The translations under genes were made by a program, and so were the position numbers. From UBA7657 sp049652985 (lineage in GTDB: Bacteria > Pseudomonadota > Alphaproteobacteria > Micavibrionales > Micavibrionaceae), in the NCBI GenBank assembly GCA_049652985.1, contig JBASFK010000002.1, forward strand, positions 1 to 64,000: 64,000 bases of DNA. Reading direction: 5' to 3'. Below are positions 25,442 through 35,034 of this stretch, piece after piece. Each line of letters starts with the position of its first letter. Position 1 is the stretch's first letter. Under the pieces are notes generated by a model. The model had not been told where the DNA came from, did not search any database, and saw only the letters and a list, made by a program, of their open reading frames with translations.

Positions 25442-27138
25442 AAAAAAAGTCAGCGCCCAAGCTCCAGCACAAACCGAAATTTGAAAAAAACGCGCTTTAT
25501 TTTGTCCCCTTAGGTGGAAGCGAGCAATTCGGCGTCAATATGAACGTCTATATCTCCGGCGGGAAATTCCTGGTCGTGGATTGCGGCATGGGATTTGCCG
25601 ATGAACGATTCCCGGGAATTGATCTTGTCCTGCCTGACCCGCTGTTTCTTGAGCAGAACCGCGATAAGCTTCAAGCGCTTGTCATTACGCACGCGCACGA
25701 GGACCATATCGGCGCGGTGGCATATCTGTGGAAGCGTCTCCAGTGCCCCATTTACGCTACGCAATTCACCGCGGCCGTTCTTCGTGAAAAGCTGAATGAC
25801 ATGCAGGTCAAAAATGTGCCGGTTCATGTCGTGGAGCCGAATCAGGAATTCGATATCGGACCGTTCGGCCTGACATTCATCCCTGTTTCGCATTCAGTTC
25901 CGGATACGTGTGCGCTTCTGATCGAAACGCCGGAGGGTAATGTTCTTCATAGCGGCGACTGGAATCTGGACCCGAAGCCGGTGGTCGGAAGGCCGATCGA
26001 CGAGAATGATTTCAAGAAAGCCGGGCAGAAAAATATTATTGCCTATGTCGGGGATTCAACGAATGCTGAAGTGCCTGGCCGGGCCGGTTCGGAAAGTGAA
26101 GTTGAAATAGGCCTGGAAGCAGAATTCAAAAAATGCAAAGGCAGGGTTGCGGTCACTATTTTTTCTTCGAACATAGGGCGCATCATCAGCATCAGCCGTG
26201 CGGCCCAGAAATGCGGGCGGCGCGTGGCCGTGGTCGGGCGTTCTCTGCACAGGATGATCGATGCGGCCATGGAGTGCGGTTACCTGCGCGATGTTCCGCA
26301 TTTCCTCGACGAAGAGGATCTCGATGATGTGCCGCCGGCGGAACTGGTGATGATCGTGACAGGCTCACAGGGAGAATACCGCTCTGCGCTTGCGAAGATC
26401 GCGCGCGGTGAGCACAGACTTATGAAGCTGGGCAGGGGCGATACGGTGATTTTCTCGGCGCGGTCTATTCCCGGTAACGAGCGCGAAGTGAGCGATGTTA
26501 AGAATAACCTGAGCGCGGCGCGGGTCGAGATCATTACGCCGTCGGATACCGACAATATCATCCATGTATCCGGCCACCCTTGCCGTGACGAGATTGCTGA
26601 AATGTACCAGTGGGTGCGTCCGCAGGCGGTTATCCCGGTTCACGGCGAGCGCGTGCAGCTTGATGCCCATGCGGCGTTCGCGCGCCAGTGCCAGATTCCG
26701 AATGTCATCGTTCCCTCGAATGGCACGGTCATCAGGCTTGCGCCGGGCAAGGCGGAGATAACGGATCATATTCCCACCGGCCTGCTGGCGGTCGACCAGA
26801 AGCGCATTATTTCGGTGGATCACGGCTCGATCAGTGATCGGCGCAAGCTGCAGTTCACAGGGGCGGTGCATTTAAGCCTTGTACTGGATTCTAAAGGCGC
26901 GCTGAAGGGTGAACCGAAGCTCGATACGGTCGGCCTGATCGACCAGCAACTGGGGGGGGAGAAGAAAATCGAGGATAATCTCTATAACGAAATCCTCGAT
27001 ATTTTGGAGGATATGAGCGAGGCCGATATCAAAAACGACCATTTCGTGGAGGAAGAGCTGCGCATAGGTATTCGGAGATTTTTTGTTCATACGCTCGGGT
27101 TCAAGCCCAAAACCACGGTTCATGTGCTGAGAATCTGA
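25438..27138 (+). CDS. rnj: Ribonuclease J
   Basis: RNase J is a metallo-beta-lactamase/beta-CASP nuclease with 5' exonuclease and endonuclease activity in RNA processing and decay. The 566 residues are a normal length. The zinc-binding HxHxDH is at His85, His87, Asp89 and His90 in VITHAHEDHIGA. LHSGDWNLD and VSGHPCRDEIAEM supply further metal ligands, and IPVHGERVQL is the beta-CASP end motif. The start is TTG 25438, which overlaps the coaX stop. No other frame start gives the basic MKKKSAPKLQHKPKF N-terminus. Confidence 0.95.
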   Translation: MKKKSAPKLQHKPKFEKNALYFVPLGGSEQFGVNMNVYISGGKFLVVDCGMGFADERFPGIDLVLPDPLFLEQNRDKLQALVITHAHEDHIGAVAYLWKRLQCPIYATQFTAAVLREKLNDMQVKNVPVHVVEPNQEFDIGPFGLTFIPVSHSVPDTCALLIETPEGNVLHSGDWNLDPKPVVGRPIDENDFKKAGQKNIIAYVGDSTNAEVPGRAGSESEVEIGLEAEFKKCKGRVAVTIFSSNIGRIISISRAAQKCGRRVAVVGRSLHRMIDAAMECGYLRDVPHFLDEEDLDDVPPAELVMIVTGSQGEYRSALAKIARGEHRLMKLGRGDTVIFSARSIPGNEREVSDVKNNLSAARVEIITPSDTDNIIHVSGHPCRDEIAEMYQWVRPQAVIPVHGERVQLDAHAAFARQCQIPNVIVPSNGTVIRLAPGKAEITDHIPTGLLAVDQKRIISVDHGSISDRRKLQFTGAVHLSLVLDSKGALKGEPKLDTVGLIDQQLGGEKKIEDNLYNEILDILEDMSEADIKNDHFVEEELRIGIRRFFVHTLGFKPKTTVHVLRI

Positions 27139-27139
27139 G

Positions 27140-27394
27140 ATGGGCTGGGTCACCGGTATAGCTGCTTATTTCCTGATCTGGTGGCTGGTAGTGTTTTGTG
27201 TCTTGCCATGGGGAATAAAAACAGATATGGAAATAGGCTCAGGAGCCCCGATCAATCCCGGATTAAGGAAAAAATTTTTGATAACCACGGGAATTTCTTT
27301 GCTGCTCTGGCTGTTAGTGTACGGCTTGGTTCAAGCGGAAGTAATTGATTTCAGGGCTATATCGAAGCAAATGCTTGAGGAGGATATGAGATGA
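27140..27394 (+). CDS. DUF1467-like small membrane protein
   Basis: This 84-residue protein has two membrane helices (about 4-24 and 50-70) joined by a loop with the family-like GIKTDMEIGSGAPINPGLRKKF. The sequence fits DUF1467, an alphaproteobacterial family of unknown role that is often found between rnj and proS-lolC genes, as here. It begins one base after the rnj stop and overlaps the following gene by 4 bp (ATGA at 27391). No function is known. Confidence 0.85.
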   Translation: MGWVTGIAAYFLIWWLVVFCVLPWGIKTDMEIGSGAPINPGLRKKFLITTGISLLLWLLVYGLVQAEVIDFRAISKQMLEEDMR

Positions 27395-28050
27395 AACGCC
27401 TTATTTTTATAATGTTAATGCTGGTTGCCGTTCCGGCCCATGCTGAAGACGTCTCTGTGCGCACGCTGTGCCAGATGCTGCCCCAGCACGTTCCGGATGC
27501 ATCAGTGAACTATCAGCCGGGGGTCAGCACCACCGGCAAATACGTTGTTCCGGCTGATGTAAACAAAGTTCTGAGAAATAACTATGATGCCGTTGAAATT
27601 CCTGTGGAAATGAACCTTCTGCAGAGCCTCAACGTGACTGCCCCGGCTGGAACGGAGATCAAACCCACAGTCGCCGTTCTTAAAGTTTATGGCGATGGCC
27701 GGGTTAAATATAACGACCAGGACGTAACCCAGCAGGCCCAGCAGCTTTGCACCCTGCGCACACCGGCAACGGCGCAGTCCAATAATTATCTCGCGCCGCC
27801 CGCTTCGTCTGTGCAACCGATCCGTCAGCAGGTAGATGCCGAGTTGCAGCGTCACCCCTCGTCTTACCCGGCAGGTTCGCCCGAGCGCCAGGCCGCCATG
27901 CAAAATACTCAGCCGCCTACCGCTGCGCGTCTGAACGAAGTGGCTCCGGCAGCCGGTGGCCAGGTGCAGGAGCCCCAGCAGGAGCCGCTCGGCAAGTTGC
28001 CGTCGCCGCCGCCCTTTGAGCCCATTAACGCCAAGAACCGGGTTCAGTAA
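27391..28050 (+). CDS. Secreted protein of unknown function, Pro/Gln-rich tail
   Basis: I do not recognise this 219-residue protein. It opens with a strong signal peptide ending in PAHAED, so the mature form is exported. Residues about 25-125 form a compact part with two cysteines (TLCQML and QLCTLR), a lysine/valine-rich strand region (TVAVLKVYGDGRVKYNDQ) and a likely beta fold. The last 90 residues are low-complexity, rich in Pro, Gln and Ala, and probably disordered. It is coupled to the DUF1467-like gene by an ATGA overlap and followed by a 12-bp hairpin. Confidence 0.8.
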   Translation: MKRLIFIMLMLVAVPAHAEDVSVRTLCQMLPQHVPDASVNYQPGVSTTGKYVVPADVNKVLRNNYDAVEIPVEMNLLQSLNVTAPAGTEIKPTVAVLKVYGDGRVKYNDQDVTQQAQQLCTLRTPATAQSNNYLAPPASSVQPIRQQVDAELQRHPSSYPAGSPERQAAMQNTQPPTAARLNEVAPAAGGQVQEPQQEPLGKLPSPPPFEPINAKNRVQ

Positions 28051-28070
28051 ACCAGCGATATGAATTGTGG

Positions 28071-28100
28071 ACCGGCCGGGCCAGAGATGGTTCGGCCGGT
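28071..28100 (+). terminator. 12-bp hairpin between the secreted orphan and proS
   Basis: 28071-28082 pairs with 28089-28100 (perfect ACCGGCCG/CGGCCGGT outer 8 bp, then four inner pairs including two G-T) around the 6-base loop AGAGAT. There is no strong T-run, only TTTA eight bases later. It could be a weak terminator or an mRNA-stabilising stem. Confidence 0.5.
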
Positions 28101-28159
28101 TCGGCATTTATAGCAAAGCCCCATGGACAGGCTCCGGCCAATCCCGTAAAAACAAAGCC

Positions 28160-29620
28160 ATGAGTAAGCCCAAAACAGCCATAACGCCCACGCGCGGCGA
28201 GGATTTCCCCGAGTGGTACCAGCAGGTTATCAAGGCTGCTGATCTGGCCGAGAACTCGCCGGTGCGGGGTTGCATGATTATCAAGCCATACGGTTATGCC
28301 GTGTGGGAGAACATGCAGCGTATTTTCGATGACATGATCAAGGACCTTGGCGTTCAGAATGCTTATTTTCCCCTGCTGATCCCGCTGGAATTCATCAGCC
28401 GCGAGGCACAGCATGTCGAGGGTTTCGCCAAGGAATGCGCGGTTGTTACTCACCACCGGCTGGAAATGGGCCTGGACGGAAAACTTCACCCTGCGCCTGC
28501 TGCCAAGCTGGAAGAGCCGTTCGTCATTCGCCCGACATCGGAGACGATTATCGGCGATGCGATGGCGCGCTGGGTGCAGTCATACCGCGATCTTCCGCTG
28601 AAACTGAATCAATGGTGCAATGTCATGCGCTGGGAAATGCGTACGCGCATGTTCCTGAGAACTTCCGAGTTTTTATGGCAGGAAGGGCACAATGCTTTTG
28701 AAACAGCGGAGGGTGCGCGCGAAGATGCCCTGAAAATGCTCGATGTTTATGAAGATTTTGCCGAAAACACGCTGGCGCTACCTGTCATCAAGGGCGAAAA
28801 GACGCCGGAGGAGCGTTTTCCGGGCGCAAACATGACTTATACGATCGAAGCGATGATGCAGGACGGCAAGGCACTGCAGGCCGGAACGTCGCATGATCTT
28901 GGTCAGAATTTCGCGAAATCCATCGGCATCAAGTTCCAGGGCCGCGACGGCAGCGAACAATACGCGCACACGACATCATGGGGCATTTCGACACGATTGA
29001 TCGGTGCGATGATCATGGCGCATGGCGATGATGACGGCATGATCATGCCGCCGCGCATTGCGCCGTATCATGTCGTGGTGATCCCGATTGTCCGCGATGA
29101 CAGCGATGCGGTGGCGCTGATCGAATATTCGCGCAAGCTGAAAGCGCGCCTGAAAGAAAAGGGTGTGCGCGTTCATATCGATGACACGGATGAGCGTACG
29201 CCGAATAAAATGTGGTCTGCGATCAAAAAAGGCGTGCCGATCCGCGTTGAAATCGGCGGGCGCGAGATGGAAAAGGACGGCCTGACCTATATCCGGCGTG
29301 ACATCGGTAAAGATTCGAAAAAGACGGTAAGTGTGGATGAATTCGCTAATTCCATTCAGGATATTCTCGACGACATGCATAAAAATATTTTTGAAAAGGC
29401 GAAGGCCTTCCGCGACAAAAATATTGTCGATGTGGAAAACCTGAGTGAGGCCGAGGAATATTATAAAGGCCAAGGCGAGGGTAAAGGTTTTGTGCGCCTC
29501 GACACCGCGCAGATTAACGATCCCGCCTTCGAAAGAATGAAGAGGGATCTTTCCTTGACGACGCGCTGCATGCCTATGACCGAAGGCGGTCGGAAAATCA
29601 TTATCGGAAGGGCTTACTGA
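28160..29620 (+). CDS. proS: Prolyl-tRNA synthetase, archaeal/eukaryotic-like type
   Basis: This enzyme charges tRNA-Pro. I start it at ATG 28160 (486 residues), since upstream codons run through the hairpin region. The opening TPTRGEDFPEWYQQVI, VRGCMIIKPYGYAVWENMQ, FVIRPTSETI and RWEMRTRMFLRTSEFLWQEGH follow the archaeal/eukaryotic ProRS form. So do the extra C-terminal domain and the final IIIGRAY ending in tyrosine. The bacterial type usual in alphaproteobacteria is either shorter (about 440) or has an editing insert. No editing insert is seen between motifs 2 and 3. Its stop shares a base with the next start (TGATG). Confidence 0.94.
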   Translation: MSKPKTAITPTRGEDFPEWYQQVIKAADLAENSPVRGCMIIKPYGYAVWENMQRIFDDMIKDLGVQNAYFPLLIPLEFISREAQHVEGFAKECAVVTHHRLEMGLDGKLHPAPAAKLEEPFVIRPTSETIIGDAMARWVQSYRDLPLKLNQWCNVMRWEMRTRMFLRTSEFLWQEGHNAFETAEGAREDALKMLDVYEDFAENTLALPVIKGEKTPEERFPGANMTYTIEAMMQDGKALQAGTSHDLGQNFAKSIGIKFQGRDGSEQYAHTTSWGISTRLIGAMIMAHGDDDGMIMPPRIAPYHVVVIPIVRDDSDAVALIEYSRKLKARLKEKGVRVHIDDTDERTPNKMWSAIKKGVPIRVEIGGREMEKDGLTYIRRDIGKDSKKTVSVDEFANSIQDILDDMHKNIFEKAKAFRDKNIVDVENLSEAEEYYKGQGEGKGFVRLDTAQINDPAFERMKRDLSLTTRCMPMTEGGRKIIIGRAY

Positions 29621-30861
29621 TGTTCTCTCCCTTCGAACGCATGGTGGCTTGGCGGTATTTGCGCTCCAAGAAAGCGGAAGGGTTCGTTTCCGTCATTGCA
29701 GGATTTTCGTTCGCCGGGATCATGCTCGGTGTCGCGACGCTGATTATCGTCATGTCGGTGATGAACGGTTTCCGGCAGGAACTGTTCGGTCGTATTCTTG
29801 GGCTGAACGGCCATATGAACGTCTATTCGCTGCAGGGGCCGCTCTACGATTACGATTATCTCGCTTCCAAGATCAAGCCGGTCAGCGGCGTGCAGGATGT
29901 GACGCCGATCATCGAAAGCCAGGGGTTGGTGTCGCGAGGCGGCAGTTCGCTCGGGGTCGTGGTGCGCGGCATTGCGTGGAAAGATTTTACGAACCGCCCG
30001 ATTTTGCGCGACTCTATTAAAGAGGGAAAACTCGAGGATTTCACGGATAACCGCATCGCCATCGGCAGCGTGCTGGCCGAGAAAATGAAGCTCAAGCCGG
30101 GTGACAAAGTGACAATCACCTCGCCGCAGGTGAAATCGACGCCGTTCGGCTCGATGCCGCGCCAACGTTCGTATGAAGTTGCCGTCATTTTCGACGTCGA
30201 AATGTACGAGTACAATAGCGGGTTTGTTTTCATGCCGCTGGAGGCCGCGCAGACGTTTTTCCAGTTGCCCGGCGCGGTGACGGCGCTCGAAGTTTTCATC
30301 AAGAACCCGGACAAGCTTGATGATTTGCGAAAGGCCGTTTCGGTCGTGATCGAGGGTAAGGCCGGCGTCTATGACTGGCGCGACATGAACAGAAATTTCT
30401 ACAACGCGCTGCAGACCGAGCGGAATGTCATGTTCCTGATCCTGACCATGATTATTATTGTTGCCGCGTTTAACATCATTTCCAGCATGATCATGCTGGT
30501 AAAGGACAAGGGGCAGGATATCGCGATCATGCGCACGATGGGCGCGACACGGAACAACATGATGAAGATATTCATGCTGACCGGGGCAAGCATCGGCATC
30601 GTTGGTACGCTGGTTGGTTCGGTTCTTGGGATTTCGTTCGCGCTAAATATTGAATCCATTCGCCGTGGGCTGGAAAAACTGACGAATACCGAGCTTTTCT
30701 CCGACGAGATATATTTTCTCTCGCAGCTTCCTGCCGATATTGACTGGATGGAGGTCGTGACGATTATTGTTATGGCTTTCGGCCTTTCGATTCTCGCCAC
30801 CATCTACCCGGCGTGGCGCGCGGCGCGTTTGGACCCCGTTGAGGCGCTGCGCTATGAGTAA
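29620..30861 (+). CDS. lolC: Lipoprotein-releasing ABC transporter permease LolC/LolE
   Basis: This inner-membrane permease extracts outer-membrane lipoproteins for LolA. The 413 residues have one N-terminal membrane helix (about 25-50), a large periplasmic domain of some 220 residues, and three C-terminal helices forming the FtsX domain, including the DKGQDIAIMRTMGATRNNMM coupling segment and the end YPAWRAARLDPVEALRYE. Only one permease gene is present next to lolD, as in many alphaproteobacteria, so it probably works as a homodimer. It overlaps lolD by 8 bp. Confidence 0.95.
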   Translation: MFSPFERMVAWRYLRSKKAEGFVSVIAGFSFAGIMLGVATLIIVMSVMNGFRQELFGRILGLNGHMNVYSLQGPLYDYDYLASKIKPVSGVQDVTPIIESQGLVSRGGSSLGVVVRGIAWKDFTNRPILRDSIKEGKLEDFTDNRIAIGSVLAEKMKLKPGDKVTITSPQVKSTPFGSMPRQRSYEVAVIFDVEMYEYNSGFVFMPLEAAQTFFQLPGAVTALEVFIKNPDKLDDLRKAVSVVIEGKAGVYDWRDMNRNFYNALQTERNVMFLILTMIIIVAAFNIISSMIMLVKDKGQDIAIMRTMGATRNNMMKIFMLTGASIGIVGTLVGSVLGISFALNIESIRRGLEKLTNTELFSDEIYFLSQLPADIDWMEVVTIIVMAFGLSILATIYPAWRAARLDPVEALRYE

Positions 30862-31579
30862 AGTCAAGGCTTTCAATGCGCCGTCCAATGACCCGCTCGA
30901 GGCAAACACTTTGTTGAAAGTGGAAGGTCTGGAAAAAACTTTCATACAGGGCGGCCGGCAGCTGACGATTTTTAAAGGCCTGAATATGAAGCTTGAGGGC
31001 GGCGAGATTGTCGCTCTCGTGGGTCAGAGCGGGGCAGGTAAATCGACATTGCTGCAATTGATCGGGCTTCTCGACAAGCCGACGGCGGGCAGTATCCGTA
31101 TCAACAATCAGTCCGTGCAGAAGCTTTCGGATTCCGAGCGTACACGCCTTCGCCGCGATTTCATCGGCTTCGTCTACCAGTTTCATTACCTGCTGCCGGA
31201 ATTCACGGCGCTGGAGAATGTCGCGCTGCCGCAGATCATTGCTGGAAAAAACGAAACCGAGGCGCGGGATAAGGCCGAGGAAATCCTGTCCGGGCTGAAA
31301 CTGGGTGATCGCCTGCTGCACCGTCCGGGCCTGCTTTCCGGCGGCGAGCAGCAACGCGTGGCCATTGCCCGGGCGCTGGCGAACGATCCGCAGCTTTTGT
31401 TCGCGGATGAGCCGACCGGAAACCTCGACCCGGAAACTTCGGCGGAGGTATTTGATATGCTGCTGCAACAGGTACGCCAGCGCCGGATCGGCGCACTGGT
31501 GGCCACGCATAACCTTGCCCTGGCGGACCAGATGGACCGGGCGCTGGAGCTAAAGGCCGGAAAAATCGTCCCTTTTTAG
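30854..31579 (+). CDS. lolD: Lipoprotein-releasing ABC transporter ATPase LolD
   Basis: LolD powers lipoprotein release by the LolC/E permease. I start it at ATG 30854 (241 residues); the open frame extends upstream into lolC but without family similarity. Walker A is GQSGAGKST, the Q-loop is in FVYQFHYLLPEFTALENV, the ABC signature is LSGGEQQRVAIARAL, and Walker B is LLFADEPTGNLD, followed by the switch histidine in ATHN. The gene ends 41 bp before dnaE. Confidence 0.96.
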   Translation: MSKVKAFNAPSNDPLEANTLLKVEGLEKTFIQGGRQLTIFKGLNMKLEGGEIVALVGQSGAGKSTLLQLIGLLDKPTAGSIRINNQSVQKLSDSERTRLRRDFIGFVYQFHYLLPEFTALENVALPQIIAGKNETEARDKAEEILSGLKLGDRLLHRPGLLSGGEQQRVAIARALANDPQLLFADEPTGNLDPETSAEVFDMLLQQVRQRRIGALVATHNLALADQMDRALELKAGKIVPF

Positions 31580-31620
31580 GCCGTTCCGTTTTGGCCGTTC
31601 CCTCTTTATAATTCAGAGCT

Positions 31621-34600
31621 ATGCCTGAGTCCTTTGTTCATCTCCATGCCCATTCCGCCTATTCGCTGGCGGAAGGGGCGATTCAGGTCAAGGACGTCGT
31701 CAAGCTTTGCACCAAGGAAGGCATGCCGGCTGTCGCGGTGACGGACACCAATAATTTATTCGGCGCGCTGGAATTTGCCATCGAGGCGCAGAAAAACGGT
31801 ATCCAGCCGATCATCGGCACGCAGGTCACTGTGGGCAAGGAAGGGCACCAGCTTGTCCTGCTGGTGCAGACGGAAGAAGGCTACCGTAATCTCTGCCTGT
31901 TGCTGAGTGATGCTTATCTTCAGGGTGACCCACAGGCGAGCGTTCATATCGAGCGTGATAAGCTTCGCACTTATAATGCGGGAATTATCTGCCTGACAGG
32001 CGGCGCGAAAGGTGCGGCGGCGCAGTTCATTATGCACGGGCAGAAAGAACAGGCGGAAGCCGACATCCTGGAACTGAAAGATATTTTCAAAGACAGGCTT
32101 TATATTGAATTGCAGCGCCATGCGTTGCCGGAGGAGGACCAGAGCGAGACGGGTCTGATAGACCTCGCATACAAGCATAATATTCCACTGGTCGCGACGA
32201 ACGATTGTTATTTCAGCGATCCGGAGATTTACGAGGCGCATGATGCGCTTTTGTGCATTGCCGATGGCCGCTATGTCACCGAGGAAAACCGCCGCAAGGT
32301 TACGCCGGACCATTATTTCAAATCCGCCGACGAAATGATTGAGCTGTTCAAGGATGTGCCCGAGGCAATTCAAAACACGATTGTGATTGCGCAGCGTTGT
32401 TCTTACCTGCTGCAGCCGATCAATCCCATCCTGCCGGCGTTTGAGACGGAGGGCGGGCGAAGCGAGTTCGAGGAACTGGAAGCGCAGGCGCAGGAAGGTC
32501 TTGAATGGCGCCTGAAGAATTTTCCCGTGGAGAACGAGAACGATTACCGCGAGCGGTTGAAGTTTGAGCTCGATGTCATCAAAGGCATGGGATACCCGGG
32601 ATATTTCCTGGTTGTCTCCGATTTCATCCGCTGGGCGAAAGACAGTAAGATCCCTGTGGGGCCGGGACGCGGTTCCGGTGCCGGCTCCGTCGTCGCGTGG
32701 TCGCTCCGGATTACGGACCTTGATCCGCTCGCGCTTGGCTTGCTGTTCGAACGTTTTTTAAACCCTGAACGCGTATCGATGCCCGACTTCGATATCGATT
32801 TCTGCCAGGAGCGCCGCGACGAGGTGATCCGTTACGTGCAGGAAAAATACGGCTACGACCAGGTGGCGCAGATCATCACGTTCGGAAAATTGCAGGCGCG
32901 GGCCGTGGTGCGCGACGTAGGCCGCGTGTTGCAGATTCCATACGGGCAGGTTGACCGTATCGCCAAGCTGATACCGAACAACCCGGCGCAACCGACGACG
33001 CTGGCCGAGGCGCTGGCGCAGGATGAAGAGTTGCGCAACGTTCGTAACAGCGATGACACAACAAGGAAACTGATCGATATCGCGTTGCAGCTGGAAGGTT
33101 TGTACCGGCACGCATCGACCCACGCGGCAGGGGTCGTCATCGGCGACAGGGCGCTGCATGAATTGCTGCCGATGTACCGCGATCCACGCTCGACCATGCC
33201 GGTGACGCAGTTCAACATGAAATATGTCGAGCAGGCGGGCCTGATCAAGTTCGACTTCCTCGGCCTCAAGACCATGACGGTTATCCAGAAGACGCTGGAT
33301 ATGATCGAGGCCAAGGAAAAGAAGATCGACCCGCTGCTCATCCCGCTCAACGATGAAAAATCATACAAGCTGATGGCGAGCGGCAACACGGTCGGCGTGT
33401 TCCAGCTTGAAAGTTCGGGCATGCGCGACATGCTGCGCAAGGTTAGGCCGAGCCGGTTCGAAGACATTATCGCGCTGGTCTCGCTCTACCGCCCCGGCCC
33501 GATGGATAATATCCCTAAATATATTTCGGTGAAGGAGGGGCGGGAGGTGCCGGATTATTTGCACCCGAAACTACAGCCTTACCTCGAAGAAACATATGGC
33601 ATCATGATTTACCAGGAGCAGGTGATGCAGGCCGCGCAGGTGCTGGCGGGCTATACGCTGGGCGCCGCCGATCTTCTGCGCCGCGCGATGGGTAAGAAGA
33701 TCAAGAAGGAGATGGATGCGCAGCGCGAGGCGTTCATCAAGGGCGCGAAGGACAATAATAATGTGCCGGCGGAGCAGGCGGAATATATCTTCGACCAGAT
33801 CGATAAATTCGCGGGTTACGGATTCAACAAATCGCACGCGGCGGCGTATGCTCTGATCGCGTACTGGACGGCGTGGTTGAAGGCGAATTACCCGCTGGAA
33901 TTTATGGCGGCGTCGATGACGCTCGATATGGGCAACACCGACAAGCTGAGTGTTTTCAAGCAGGACCTCGACCGCATGAATGTGAAGTCGCTGCCGCCGG
34001 ACATCAATGAATCGAATGTGGATTTCAAGGTGGAGGGGGAGGGCATCCGTTACGCGCTGGCGGCGCTGAAGGGCGTGGGCGCACAGGCGATGGAGGGAAT
34101 TGTCGGGGAGAGAGTGACCGGAGGGAAGTTCAAATCCATCGAGGATTTCATTTCGCGCATCGATCCGAAGCTGATGAACAAGCGGCAGTTCGAGCAGCTG
34201 GCGGCGGCGGGGGGATTTGAAGCCCTGAATCCGAACCGCGCGCAGGTCGGTTCATCAGCGGAATTGCTTTTGCGGCACGCGCAGTCGCTGGCGGAGGAGC
34301 GCAACAGCGGGCAGGTGAGTTTATTCGGCGAGGCACAGGGCAATGGCCTCGGGATGCCGGAACTGGCGAAGGTGAGGGACTGGAACCCGCTGGAGCGGTT
34401 GGAGAAAGAATTCGGCGCGGTCGGGTTTTACCTGTCGGCGCACCCGCTCGACAGCCGCCAGAAACAATTTGAGAATTTAAAGATCGTTGCGCTCGCGAAA
34501 GTGGAAACCGACCTGCTGAATAAAATGGCGGGCAGCTACCAGATGGCAGGGGTGATCCTGAAGAAGCAGGAAAAAGTTTCACAGAAGGGAAGCAAATACG

Positions 34601-35013
34601 CCTTCCTCCAGCTTTCCGACCCGACGGGCATATATGAAGTGACGCTTTTTTCGGAGATGCTGGCTTTGAGCCGCGAATTTCTGGAGCCGGGGCGGGCGGT
34701 GCTGCTGCGTGTGAGTGCCGAGCAGCGCGAGGACCAGACGCGTTTCACGGCCGAGAAGATTGAGCCGCTGGAGCAGGCGCTGGAGGGTAAAATTCGCGAG
34801 ATCCGGATTTTCCTGAAGAACCCGCAGGCGGCGAAGAAGATCAAGGAGTTCCTGGATATCGAGGGCAAGGGCAATTCGCAGGTCACGCTTTACCTCGATA
34901 TCGAAAACGGCCGGAGGGCGAAAATACAGTTGCCGGGGCGGTGGTCCTTAAGCCCGCAGGCGCGGAATATCATTCGCGGCGAAGAGGGCGTGACGGAGAT
35001 CCGGGAGGCTTAA
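31621..35013 (+). CDS. dnaE: DNA polymerase III subunit alpha
   Basis: DnaE is the replicative polymerase. The 1130 residues contain the N-terminal PHP domain (FVHLHAHSAYSLAEGA), and the catalytic aspartates in PDFDIDF near residue 388 after GPGRGSGAGSVVAW. These are followed by the thumb and fingers, helix-hairpin-helix elements, an OB domain near residue 960-1040 and a beta-clamp-binding region. The start ATG has no clear ribosome binding site. A perfect TATAAT lies at 31607-31612, only 8 bp before the ATG, so a leaderless message is conceivable, though no good -35 box accompanies it. Confidence 0.97.
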   Translation: MPESFVHLHAHSAYSLAEGAIQVKDVVKLCTKEGMPAVAVTDTNNLFGALEFAIEAQKNGIQPIIGTQVTVGKEGHQLVLLVQTEEGYRNLCLLLSDAYLQGDPQASVHIERDKLRTYNAGIICLTGGAKGAAAQFIMHGQKEQAEADILELKDIFKDRLYIELQRHALPEEDQSETGLIDLAYKHNIPLVATNDCYFSDPEIYEAHDALLCIADGRYVTEENRRKVTPDHYFKSADEMIELFKDVPEAIQNTIVIAQRCSYLLQPINPILPAFETEGGRSEFEELEAQAQEGLEWRLKNFPVENENDYRERLKFELDVIKGMGYPGYFLVVSDFIRWAKDSKIPVGPGRGSGAGSVVAWSLRITDLDPLALGLLFERFLNPERVSMPDFDIDFCQERRDEVIRYVQEKYGYDQVAQIITFGKLQARAVVRDVGRVLQIPYGQVDRIAKLIPNNPAQPTTLAEALAQDEELRNVRNSDDTTRKLIDIALQLEGLYRHASTHAAGVVIGDRALHELLPMYRDPRSTMPVTQFNMKYVEQAGLIKFDFLGLKTMTVIQKTLDMIEAKEKKIDPLLIPLNDEKSYKLMASGNTVGVFQLESSGMRDMLRKVRPSRFEDIIALVSLYRPGPMDNIPKYISVKEGREVPDYLHPKLQPYLEETYGIMIYQEQVMQAAQVLAGYTLGAADLLRRAMGKKIKKEMDAQREAFIKGAKDNNNVPAEQAEYIFDQIDKFAGYGFNKSHAAAYALIAYWTAWLKANYPLEFMAASMTLDMGNTDKLSVFKQDLDRMNVKSLPPDINESNVDFKVEGEGIRYALAALKGVGAQAMEGIVGERVTGGKFKSIEDFISRIDPKLMNKRQFEQLAAAGGFEALNPNRAQVGSSAELLLRHAQSLAEERNSGQVSLFGEAQGNGLGMPELAKVRDWNPLERLEKEFGAVGFYLSAHPLDSRQKQFENLKIVALAKVETDLLNKMAGSYQMAGVILKKQEKVSQKGSKYAFLQLSDPTGIYEVTLFSEMLALSREFLEPGRAVLLRVSAEQREDQTRFTAEKIEPLEQALEGKIREIRIFLKNPQAAKKIKEFLDIEGKGNSQVTLYLDIENGRRAKIQLPGRWSLSPQARNIIRGEEGVTEIREA

Positions 35014-35034
35014 TAGTTCGTCCGTTATTTTTAT

